Origin: an uncultured Acetobacter sp.
GTDB lineage: Bacteria > Pseudomonadota > Alphaproteobacteria > Acetobacterales > Acetobacteraceae
DNA: 13,294 bases
Assembly (NCBI RefSeq): GCF_937875265.1
Contig: NZ_CALLXM010000239.1
Span: 1-13,294, forward strand
Direction: 5' to 3'
Shown here: positions 7,933 to 13,294 of the stretch, in pieces
Numbering within the stretch: position 1 is the stretch's first letter
How the letters are laid out: every line of letters begins with the position of its first letter
Made by a program: the position numbers and the translations under genes
Notes under the pieces: generated by a model
Database searches by the model: none
Told to the model about the DNA's origin: nothing
Seen by the model: the letters and a program-made list of their open reading frames with translations, nothing else

Positions 7933-8031
7933 GACTGCACCGTTAATAATCCTGATCACATTCCACAGGCGGGGTGGACGGAAAGCCTGCAGGCAGGCAC
8001 ATGAAAAGGTCAGTTTTCAGGAGTGCTCGCC

Positions 8032-8439
8032 ATGAAGCCGATTTTTGCCTCTGCCCTCATCCCGCTCGGTCTGGCTCTTGCCCTGCCGCTCCCCGCACAG
8101 GCTGCAAAGCCCACAGCACATGCTGCAACCACACAAACCCATTATGACACTCCCGTTTTTGCGGGGCAGTGGGCCATTATGGCGATGGACCCGATTACGG
8201 CTGCCACCAACAAGGCCGCCGGCCCGGCTGAGCGCCTGCTGGTCACGCTGCCGGAATCCCTCAAGAAAATTGTCGGGCAGGATCATTTTAGCCTGACCCG
8301 CGCATCCGGCTCGGCATGGACCGGCAAGGAAGGGGATCTGGATATCTCGTTCTCACTGGTTTCAGAAAACAGTGCCCAGCTTCAGATCAAGGGCGAAGGC
8401 ACTCACGCACTGAGCCTGCCCCTGTATCGGAACAACTAA
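8032..8439 (+). CDS. Small secreted or periplasmic protein, function unknown
   Basis: Protein of 135 residues with a typical Sec signal peptide: MKPIF, a hydrophobic core rich in Leu and Ala, and the cleavage motif AQA at 22-24. The mature form would have about 111 residues. It starts with a Thr/His/Ala-rich stretch, then FAGQWAIMAMDPITAATNKAAG, ILV-rich segments and an apparently beta-rich C-terminal half ending LSLPLYRNN. It has no cysteines in the mature part and no motif I recognise. The ATG at 8032 is preferred over a GTG at 8023 because CAGGAG lies 8 bases before the ATG and the GTG falls inside that ribosome binding site. It stands alone, between a divergent and a convergent gene. Confidence 0.75.
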   Translation: MKPIFASALIPLGLALALPLPAQAAKPTAHAATTQTHYDTPVFAGQWAIMAMDPITAATNKAAGPAERLLVTLPESLKKIVGQDHFSLTRASGSAWTGKEGDLDISFSLVSENSAQLQIKGEGTHALSLPLYRNN

Positions 8440-8463
8440 GACCCTAAGCGCCCTCAACAGTAA

Positions 8464-8515
8464 CAGGGGGCGCCACCCCCTGCACCTGTCCGCCCTTAAC
8501 AGGCGGTTCAGGTGC
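8464..8515. terminator. Two tandem hairpins between convergent genes
   Basis: The first hairpin pairs CAGGGGG (8464-8470) with CCCCCTG (8476-8482), loop CGCCA. The second pairs GCACCTG (8482-8488) with CAGGTGC (8509-8515) and CCGCC (8490-8494) with GGCGG (8502-8506), with a small internal bulge and the loop CTTAACA. They fill the 92-base gap between the secreted-protein gene and dnaJ. Neither is followed by a clear T-tract on either strand, so the terminator role is inferred from position and stem strength. Confidence 0.5.
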
Positions 8516-8531
8516 TGGGCGAAGACAGACG

Positions 8532-9440
8532 TCAGGATGTAGTTTCTGGCGTCCAGTTTTTCAGGAACTCTTCCAGTGCGGCATCAGGCTTGCCGATTTT
8601 AATCTGCAACGTGACGTAAAGGTTCCCGGCTTCCCGCGAACCATGCGCCTGCACGCCTTTCCCGCGTAACCGCAGCTTTGTTCCACTGTCAGACTGTGGC
8701 GGCACGTTCATTTTTACGGGGCCAGTCGGGGTCGGCACGGTAATGGGGCCACCCAGCACTGCTGTTTTCAGGTCCACCGGCAGGGCTTCGGTCAGATCAA
8801 ACCCATCCCGCGTATAGGTTGGGTCCGGCTGAACGTTTACAGTAATCAGAGCATCCCCATCCGGGCCACCCTGCACACCAGCGCCACCTTTGCCACGCAG
8901 ACGCAGGGTCTGGCCATCTTCAATGCCCGGCGGAATGCGCACGTCCAGCGTTGAACCTTCTGGCAACGTGATGCGGGATTTCCCCCCGGTGACGGAATCC
9001 AGAAAGCTGACCTTCAGAGAGTAAGACCGGTCAGCCCCTTTGCGCGGCCCGGCAGAGCGCCGCCCACGGCCCGTAAACATCCCGCTGAACAGGTCACCCA
9101 GGTCTTCCTCGCTAAAGGAGGAACCCTGCCCCCCGCCATAGCGGAAGCCTCCTGCGCCATCGGCATAATCCCGATACCCACCGCCACCACCGCCGTAGTT
9201 GGGGCGGCGTTCCTGCCCGGAAGCATCAATCTCGCCCTGATCAAACCGCGCCCGCTTTTCCGCATCGGAAAGCAGATCATTCGCCTGCCCGATCGCTTTG
9301 AACTGTTCTTCGGCAACCTTGTCACCGGGGTTCAGGTCAGGGTGATATTTCTTGGCCAGATTGCGATAGGCTTTACGGATGTCATCCTGACTGGCGGTTT
9401 TGGAAACCCCCAGAACCTCGTAAGGATCACGCACACTCAT
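8532..9440 (-). CDS. Class B DnaJ/CbpA-type J-domain co-chaperone
   Basis: Hsp40 co-chaperone of 302 residues that would stimulate an Hsp70 (DnaK) ATPase and hand over unfolded clients. The J domain occupies about residues 5-70, with the essential HPD at 33-35 in KKYHPDLNPGD. A Gly/Tyr/Arg-rich linker follows (about 82-108), then an acidic stretch EEDLGDLFSGMF. Two beta-rich substrate-binding domains come next (KGADRSYSLKVSFLDSVTGG onward, and LPVDLKTAVLGGPITVPTPTG). There is no CxxCxGxG zinc finger, so this is a CbpA-like class B protein, not canonical DnaJ. It starts at 9440 with GGGAGG just upstream. Its ATG overlaps the stop of a 58-codon gene (ATGA), so the two are probably translated together. 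Confidence 0.93.
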   Translation of the reverse strand: MSVRDPYEVLGVSKTASQDDIRKAYRNLAKKYHPDLNPGDKVAEEQFKAIGQANDLLSDAEKRARFDQGEIDASGQERRPNYGGGGGGYRDYADGAGGFRYGGGQGSSFSEEDLGDLFSGMFTGRGRRSAGPRKGADRSYSLKVSFLDSVTGGKSRITLPEGSTLDVRIPPGIEDGQTLRLRGKGGAGVQGGPDGDALITVNVQPDPTYTRDGFDLTEALPVDLKTAVLGGPITVPTPTGPVKMNVPPQSDSGTKLRLRGKGVQAHGSREAGNLYVTLQIKIGKPDAALEEFLKNWTPETTS

Positions 9441-9613
9441 GCCGCACCTCCCTGACCAGAAGACTGATCCGGGTCGGAGCCAAAATCTGTTGTGTCCAGC
9501 AGGCTAATCAGCAGGGCAACAGTCACGTCCTGACTGTACCCGGCTTTGTCTGCCTCACTGACAAGGGCCGCAAGGCGGGGTTTGAGAAATGCCTCCGCCG
9601 TCATGTTGTCCAT
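9437..9613 (-). CDS. Short gene (58 residues) translationally coupled to the DnaJ gene
   Basis: A 59-codon frame (58 residues plus stop) on the minus strand starts at ATG 9613 and ends at TGA 9439-9437, overlapping the dnaJ start by the classic ATGA. The product starts MDNMTAEAFLKPRLAALV, continues with a helical stretch that includes QDVTVALLISLLD, and ends in a flexible, Gly/Ser-rich tail (DPDQSSGQGGAA). It has no signal peptide and no long membrane segment. GGAGAG lies about 10 bases before the first ATG; Met4 (9604) is a second possible start. The four-base overlap and a promoter candidate upstream support a real gene. I do not recognise the family. By analogy only, some CbpA-type proteins have small partner proteins encoded next to them. 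Confidence 0.72.
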   Translation of the reverse strand: MDNMTAEAFLKPRLAALVSEADKAGYSQDVTVALLISLLDTTDFGSDPDQSSGQGGAA

Positions 9614-9694
9614 AAAGTCTGTCTCTCCGCTGAGGTTTGGCAGGCCTGCCCATTTTCGAACCGGCCTGATAAGAGTTGCACTATCTTAATCCTG

Positions 9695-9723
9695 ATAATG
9701 GGAACGCCCCGTGGCGCGGTCAA
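9695..9723 (-). promoter_or_regulatory. Candidate promoter for the small gene and dnaJ
   Basis: On the minus strand TTGACC (9723-9718) and CATTAT (9700-9695) are separated by exactly 17 bases. The predicted leader is about 75 bases. The sequence CCCATTAT is also mildly reminiscent of a heat-shock -10 element, but no matching CTTGAA box is seen at the right distance, so a housekeeping promoter is the simpler reading. Confidence 0.45.
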
Positions 9724-9864
9724 TGGATAACGGGAGCGGGAGAGAACTGCGCGGCTGCAAAACAAACGCTGCCCAGACATTTCCAAAGAAGCGATAGCCT
9801 CCCGCCCGCAGACTGACTATAAGCCTAAGGAAGAGGCCCTGATTTTATAAGTGGAGAACCGGCA

Positions 9865-10164
9865 ATGTCTGACAAACCGCGCTTTTTTGATGATCTTGCT
9901 GGTGTGGCCGGCGGTGCATTTTCAGCCCTGACCGGCGCGAAGGAAGAGATTAACGCCATTGTACGCAGCCGCGTGGATGAAGTGCTGACAAGCCTTCAGG
10001 TTGTGCGGCGTGAAGAATTTGAAGTGGTGCGTGAACTCGCCGCCCGTGCCCGCATCGGGCAGGAAGAGGCTGAACGCCGCCTGGCCGCACTGGAAGCCCG
10101 CGTGGATGCGCTGGAGCAAAAGGGCCACGGTACCCACACGTCTCATACCACGCATACCTCCTGA
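9865..10164 (+). CDS. ubiK: UbiK/BMFP-family accessory factor for ubiquinone biosynthesis
   Basis: Protein of 99 residues of the membrane fusogenic (BMFP, former DUF526/YqiC) family. In E. coli UbiK binds lipids and UbiJ and supports late ubiquinone synthesis in the cytosolic Ubi complex. The N-terminal half is amphipathic (RFFDDLAGVAGGAFSALTGA, then KEEINAIVRSRVDEVL). The second half is a coiled coil (about residues 48-86: VRREEFEVVRELAARAR and RRLAALEARVDALEQK). The C-terminus carries an unusual Gly/His/Thr/Ser tail (KGHGTHTSHTTHTS). GGAGA lies 7-8 bases before the ATG. It is divergent from the small-gene/dnaJ pair and heads a plus-strand cluster that ends with a COQ9-like gene. The gene symbol rests on family membership, not on proven function. 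Confidence 0.85.
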   Translation: MSDKPRFFDDLAGVAGGAFSALTGAKEEINAIVRSRVDEVLTSLQVVRREEFEVVRELAARARIGQEEAERRLAALEARVDALEQKGHGTHTSHTTHTS

Positions 10165-10186
10165 GCGCAGCGTCTTCCCGTGAGCA

Positions 10187-10207
10187 GGCAGGGCCACATG
10201 CTCTGCC
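10187..10207 (+). terminator. Hairpin after the UbiK-like gene, possible terminator
   Basis: GGCAGGGC (10187-10194) pairs with GCTCTGCC (10200-10207) over 8 bp with one G-U pair and the loop CACAT. It lies 22 bases after the stop codon, and CTTCGG follows, not a T-tract. It could separate the UbiK-like gene from the YbjN-proC pair. Confidence 0.35.
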
Positions 10208-10258
10208 CTTCGGCCAGACTGTACTCTGTCCGCGTCACCTTGCAGCCGAGAGTGAGCC

Positions 10259-10759
10259 ATGCCCGCGTTAAGCACAAATACCCCCTCTCTTCCCGTTAAC
10301 CCGCTGGATCTGATGGAACAGGTCATTTGTGGGCACGGATGGAATTTTGAACGCTGTAACGCGACCGAAATGGCCGTGGAAGCTCCCGGCAAATGGTGCG
10401 ATTACGGGATGTTCTTCTCATGGTCGGCAGAACTCGGGGCCATGCACTTTACCTGCGCGTTTGACCTCAAGGCACCTCAGCCCCAACAGCGTACTTTGTA
10501 TGAGCTGATCGGCATGGCCAATGAGCGGATGTGGATCGGGCATTTCAGTCTGGATCAGGAAGACGGTGTTCTGCTGTTCCGTCACGCGCTATTACTGCGC
10601 GGCACCAATATCTCCGTCGAAATGTTTGAAGACATGATCGACATCGCGCTGACCGAGTGTGAACGCTTCTACCCCGCGTTTCAGTTTTTCCTGTGGGGCG
10701 GGCAAAGCCCTGCAGATGCTCTGGCCGTCGCTATGCTGGACTGTCAGGGAGAAGCCTGA
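10259..10759 (+). CDS. YbjN-domain protein
   Basis: Soluble protein of 166 residues resembling the YbjN family (type III secretion chaperone-like fold), whose role is poorly defined; E. coli YbjN has been connected with stress and motility regulation. Recognisable stretches are NPLDLMEQVICGHGWNFER near the N-terminus, KWCDYGMFFSWSAELGAMHFTCAFDL in the middle (quoted in shortened sense: an aromatic beta-strand region around residues 41-65) and LYELIGMANERMWIGHFSL with LLRGTNISVEMFEDMID later. There is no signal peptide or membrane segment. The ribosome binding site is weak (GAGAGTGAG just before the ATG). Its stop overlaps the proC start in TGATG, so the pair is translationally coupled. A YbjN gene beside proC is, as I recall, common in alphaproteobacteria. 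Confidence 0.8.
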   Translation: MPALSTNTPSLPVNPLDLMEQVICGHGWNFERCNATEMAVEAPGKWCDYGMFFSWSAELGAMHFTCAFDLKAPQPQQRTLYELIGMANERMWIGHFSLDQEDGVLLFRHALLLRGTNISVEMFEDMIDIALTECERFYPAFQFFLWGGQSPADALAVAMLDCQGEA

Positions 10760-11583
10760 TGAGCAAACAAACCTCACCCCTCCCTTCGATTCTGCTGGTC
10801 GGCTGCGGTCAGATGGGTGGCGCTATGCTGGAAGGCTGGCTGGCGCACGGGCTGAAGCCCTCTGTCATACTGGACCGGCATGACCGCACTCTGCCCGCCC
10901 CCCATATTCTGGCCCATACGCTGGATGATGTACCGGCAGCATTCCAGCCGGATGTCATTATTCTGGCTGTAAAGCCCCAGAAAGCCGATCCGGTGCTGGA
11001 GGCTCTGGCTCAGCGCTTTCCGAACGCCGTCGTCCTGTCTGTCATGGCGGGCCGCACAGTGGAAAACCTGACGCAGCGCTACAAACACGGAAACCCTCAG
11101 GCTAACCCGGTTGTTATCCGGGCCATGCCCAACACACCCTGTGCCATAGGTGCCGGTATGAGCGGGCTGTATGCCCCGCCCCACGCAACCGATGCCCAGA
11201 AGGCGCAGTGTGATGCTCTGCTAAAGGCTGTGGGGGATACAGTCTGGGTTGAGCGTGAAAAGCTGATTGATGCCCTCACCGCAATTTCCGGCAGCGGCCC
11301 GGCCTATCTCTTCCTGCTGGCCGAACTGCTGGAAAAAGCCGGCACTGAACTGGGCTTACCCGCTGAGACCGCCCGCACACTGGCCCGTAAGACCATTTAT
11401 GGCGCAGGCGCTCTGCTCAACCAGTCCCCGGCAGATGCCGAAGAGTTGCGTCGCCGCGTGACCAGCCCCGGTGGCACCACGGCGGAAGCCCTGAAAGTGT
11501 TCATGGCACCGGACGCATGGCCCGCCGCCGTACAACGCGCCACAGCGGCCGCAGCAAGGCGCGCCAAAGAACTTTCTACCTGA
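10759..11583 (+). CDS. proC: Pyrroline-5-carboxylate reductase
   Basis: Catalyses the last step of proline synthesis, the NAD(P)H-dependent reduction of pyrroline-5-carboxylate, in the cytosol. The protein has 274 residues, the usual length. The N-terminal Rossmann motif is VGCGQMGGAM (14-23). The middle carries RAMPNTPCAIGAG (MPNTP at 123-127). The dimerisation and substrate domain has ISGSGPAY (176-183) and the family signature VTSPGGTTAEAL (Thr235 to Thr241 within it). The start at 10759 shares its A with the YbjN stop codon (TGATG), with AGGGAGA 8 bases upstream. An in-frame start at 10693 lies inside the YbjN gene and would add a non-homologous leader, so it is not used. Confidence 0.96.
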   Translation: MSKQTSPLPSILLVGCGQMGGAMLEGWLAHGLKPSVILDRHDRTLPAPHILAHTLDDVPAAFQPDVIILAVKPQKADPVLEALAQRFPNAVVLSVMAGRTVENLTQRYKHGNPQANPVVIRAMPNTPCAIGAGMSGLYAPPHATDAQKAQCDALLKAVGDTVWVEREKLIDALTAISGSGPAYLFLLAELLEKAGTELGLPAETARTLARKTIYGAGALLNQSPADAEELRRRVTSPGGTTAEALKVFMAPDAWPAAVQRATAAAARRAKELST

Positions 11584-11641
11584 TCAACGAGGCCAGACCG
11601 CCCGTCTTCCCTCTACCTTTATCGCTAACAGGCTTCTTCTT

Positions 11642-12289
11642 ATGGACCATGATGACTTTGACGCTGCCCTTCTGACTGCTGCCATGACGCAGGCGGAGCA
11701 AGGGGGCTGGGCTTCTGTCTCTTTGCTGGATGCGGCGCGTAATGCGGGTCTTCCTTTCCCGCAAACGCGGGAACGCTTCCCGTGCCGCGCTTCCCTGCTG
11801 CTCCGGCTGGGCCGCATGGCCGACGAGTCTGCGCTGGCTGACAACACGACCTTCGGGTCTTCGCGGGAGCGCCTGTTTGACCTGCTGATGCGCCGCCTGG
11901 ATGTGTTCCAGCAGTATCGCCTCGGTATCCGCTCTGTGATGCGCGCCCTGCCGTTTGACCCGCCACTTGCGCTGCTGCTGGGTGGCGCCACACTGGAAAG
12001 CATGCGCTGGATGGCTGATGCCGCAGGCATCAACATTTCCGGGCTAGGCGGGCTGGTGCGCATCAACATGGTTGTCGCTATCTGGACGCACACCCTACGC
12101 GCCTGGGAAAAAGACGATAGCGAAGATATGGGCAGCACCATGGCTGCTCTTGATCAGGCCCTGAACCGCGCCGCCCGTTTCCACCTGTTTCCTGCGGACA
12201 GTGAACTGGGCGATGGCGGCCTGCCTGATCTGAATTTTGAAGAACCAGACGCCCCGGCAGCCCCCGGTGCTGCTGAAAATTCTCTCTAA
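11642..12289 (+). CDS. COQ9-like / TetR-fold protein
   Basis: Protein of 215 residues with a COQ9-like layout. An N-terminal TetR-type helix-turn-helix-like region (GGWASVSLLDAARNAGLPFP, about 21-40, then RERFPCRASLLLRLGRMAD) is followed by a helical domain with RLFDLLMRRLDVFQQYRLG, ALPFDPPL and TLRAWEKDDSEDMGSTMAALD. COQ9 proteins bind isoprenoid lipids and assist COQ7-type hydroxylation in ubiquinone synthesis; bacterial members are often labelled TetR regulators. The C-terminal 30 residues are acidic and Pro/Ala-rich. The ribosome binding site is weak (AACAGG 9 bases before the ATG). It lies 58 bases after proC on the same strand. A true DNA-binding TetR regulator is the main alternative. 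Confidence 0.7.
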   Translation: MDHDDFDAALLTAAMTQAEQGGWASVSLLDAARNAGLPFPQTRERFPCRASLLLRLGRMADESALADNTTFGSSRERLFDLLMRRLDVFQQYRLGIRSVMRALPFDPPLALLLGGATLESMRWMADAAGINISGLGGLVRINMVVAIWTHTLRAWEKDDSEDMGSTMAALDQALNRAARFHLFPADSELGDGGLPDLNFEEPDAPAAPGAAENSL

Positions 12290-12314
12290 GAGAAAAAACA
12301 GCGCGTTCTCTCTC

Positions 12315-12344
12315 TTTACGAACCCTACTGGTTGGCCCTAATAA
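12315..12344 (+). promoter_or_regulatory. Possible promoter for tRNA-Gln, overlapping the terminator stem
   Basis: TTTACG (12315-12320) and TAATAA (12339-12344) are 18 bases apart and would start RNA just upstream of the tRNA. The -10 box coincides with the loop of the hairpin terminator. The match is weak. It is offered because the tRNA otherwise has no visible promoter after the terminator. Confidence 0.25.
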
Positions 12345-12356
12345 GGGCCAACCAGT
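12327..12356 (+). terminator. Strong hairpin terminator after the COQ9-like gene
   Basis: A perfect 13-bp stem, with ACTGGTTGGCCCT (12327-12339) pairing with AGGGCCAACCAGT (12344-12356), has the four-base loop AATA and is followed by CTTGTATT. It lies 37 bases after the stop codon and only 7 bases before the first base of the tRNA. The T-tract is moderate. It most likely ends the UbiK/proC/COQ9 cluster transcript. Confidence 0.8.
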
Positions 12357-12363
12357 CTTGTAT

Positions 12364-12438
12364 TGGGGCGTAGCCAAGCGGTAAGGCAGCGGATTTTGAT
12401 TCCGCCATGCGGAGGTTCGAATCCTCCCGCCCCAGCCA
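12364..12438 (+). tRNA. tRNA-Gln, anticodon UUG, CCA encoded
   Basis: The cloverleaf is complete. The acceptor stem pairs TGGGGCG (12364-12370) with CGCCCCA (12428-12434). The D arm contains GCCAAGCGGTAAGGC. The anticodon stem GCGGA/TCCGC (12389-12393 with 12401-12405) holds the loop TTTTGAT, anticodon TTG at 12396-12398. The T arm is GGAGG, TTCGAAT, CCTCC (12411-12427). G12435 is the discriminator base and CCA at 12436-12438 is encoded. It reads the codon CAA. It lies directly downstream of a terminator and upstream of an A+T-rich stretch. Confidence 0.97.
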
Positions 12439-12492
12439 TCCTTCCTTAAATATATAAAATCTTCCTGCCTGCTCAGGTCAGAATTGTTTCCC

Positions 12493-12521
12493 TTAATGGG
12501 TTACATTACGATATCTATACT
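12493..12521 (+). promoter_or_regulatory. Promoter candidate for the DUF2142-type gene
   Basis: TTAATG (12493-12498) and TATACT (12516-12521) are 17 bases apart. The -10 box matches the consensus at five of six positions and the -35 box is poor. It sits in a stretch (12439-12574) with about one-third G+C and would leave a leader of about 47 bases. Confidence 0.35.
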
Positions 12522-12574
12522 TCCATCTCGTCATTTCTATTGCGATTTCATGACGATTACGATGGATTTTTACA

Positions 12575-13294
12575 ATGCTCCCCTTTAAAATACCGTCGAT
12601 TCTGAAAAGAATTCCCGTTCTGACGACCTCAGTTCTTGTTCTTTTCTGTTTCTTCCTGACGGCCCTTATCCCCCCGCTTCAGTCTCCTGACGAGCGGGAC
12701 CATCTCAAACGGGCCTATTTTCTTAGTCAGGGACAGATTTTTCTAAAGGCACAGCCTCATAGATTGTCCGGTGGCCTGCTAGATACAGGCCTTCTGGACT
12801 ACCTGAATTTTTCAGAAAAATATCCATTTCATCCAGAAATCAAGGTCACTCAACAAGACATCGTCACGTCAAAAAGCATTCCGTGGTCTCATCAGAGTAT
12901 TTTTGCCGAGGCCCCCGGTACAGGCTACTATTTTCCTATCCTGTATACTCCACAGGCCGCCGGGCTGACGGTCGGGCGCTGGTTCGGTCTTTCAGTTGAC
13001 CGGTCCTATATGCTGTCCAGATTGAGCACGATTACAGCGATTGGTGCTCTTCTGTTTGTCGCTTTCTCGCTAACAACACCCAATTCTCTGGTGCTGGCTC
13101 TTCTGCTTCTACCCATGAGCCTGTTTCAGGAAGCCGCCAGCAGTCTGGATGGTGTGTCGACCGCCATGACCATTCTGGCAATTTCCTGTTTTTTACGCAT
13201 CACGCAGGATCGGGACAAAACCACTCTAAACCTTTTGGTTTTGTTTGCCGTGTCCGTCACTCTGGTTGCATCGTGCCGCCAACATGCTCTGCCG
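12575..13294 (+). CDS. DUF2142-type multi-spanning membrane protein, N-terminal part (runs off the window)
   Basis: The first 240 codons of an integral membrane protein are present and open to the window edge. After a basic N-terminus (MLPFKIPSILKRIPV) and a first membrane helix comes PPLQSPDERDHLKRAYFLSQG at about residues 33-53, which is typical of DUF2142 proteins and recalls the first periplasmic loop of lipid-linked sugar transferases. An external region of about 100 residues and further membrane helices follow (about 152-166, 171-182, 191-203, 221-233). The function is unknown; family members are often found among surface polysaccharide genes. A stop codon at 12551 with no ATG between fixes the start. 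The ribosome binding site is weak (ATGGA). G+C is about 50% against about 60% in proC, suggesting different ancestry. Confidence 0.72.
   Translation, partial: MLPFKIPSILKRIPVLTTSVLVLFCFFLTALIPPLQSPDERDHLKRAYFLSQGQIFLKAQPHRLSGGLLDTGLLDYLNFSEKYPFHPEIKVTQQDIVTSKSIPWSHQSIFAEAPGTGYYFPILYTPQAAGLTVGRWFGLSVDRSYMLSRLSTITAIGALLFVAFSLTTPNSLVLALLLLPMSLFQEAASSLDGVSTAMTILAISCFLRITQDRDKTTLNLLVLFAVSVTLVASCRQHALP

Noticed and set aside
9601..9786. Open frame of 61 codons on the minus strand
   Set aside because: It covers the promoter region of the small gene/dnaJ pair and runs in another frame into that gene's start; no ribosome binding site or recognisable product was seen.
12497..12589. Short frame of 30 codons overlapping the DUF2142-type start, a possible leader peptide
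   Set aside because: No ribosome binding site precedes the ATG, and an open frame of this length is expected by chance in A+T-rich DNA.
1..13294. CRISPR arrays, insertion sequences, integrases, toxin-antitoxin or other defence genes
   Set aside because: No regularly spaced repeats, transposase motifs or recognisable defence domains were found on either strand.

Overview
The window looks like a chromosomal segment of an acetic acid bacterium or close relative (Acetobacteraceae, Alphaproteobacteria). This rests on a SecA of alphaproteobacterial type, the neighbourhood secA / parvulin isomerase / argJ, the cluster UbiK-like / YbjN / proC / COQ9-like, and about 60% G+C in sampled coding lines. 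The genus cannot be fixed from sequence reading alone. Most of the window is ordinary housekeeping DNA, with no insertion sequence, CRISPR array, integrase or toxin-antitoxin pair visible.

Layout. Positions 1-890 (minus) hold the N-terminal third of secA. It is divergent from a secreted parvulin-type peptidyl-prolyl isomerase (1130-2062), which ends in a strong hairpin just ahead of argJ (2132-3376, arginine biosynthesis). An RDD-family membrane protein (3427-4071) follows argJ closely. After another hairpin comes a large MscS-type channel (4209-6812). Its last codons overlap the start of a PF10014-type 2-oxoglutarate/Fe(II) dioxygenase (6805-7563). A small tail-anchored protein (7582-7857, minus) converges on the dioxygenase, and a small secreted protein (8032-8439) diverges from it. 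Then comes a class B DnaJ protein (8532-9440, minus), preceded by a 58-codon gene whose stop overlaps the dnaJ start (9437-9613, minus). Divergent from that pair runs a plus-strand cluster: UbiK/BMFP-like protein (9865-10164), YbjN-domain protein (10259-10759), proC (10759-11583) and a COQ9-like protein (11642-12289). A 13-bp hairpin closes it, directly followed by tRNA-Gln(UUG) (12364-12438). The window ends inside a DUF2142-type membrane protein (from 12575), where G+C falls to about 50%.

How the genes work together. SecA and the periplasmic isomerase serve protein export and folding, and ArgJ and ProC serve arginine and proline metabolism. UbiK-like and COQ9-like proteins both point to ubiquinone synthesis, which matters in bacteria that oxidise substrates through periplasmic quinone-linked dehydrogenases. 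The least ordinary unit is the translationally coupled MscS channel and amino-acid-hydroxylase-like dioxygenase. The tiny gene coupled to dnaJ and the composition break beside tRNA-Gln are the next most interesting points.
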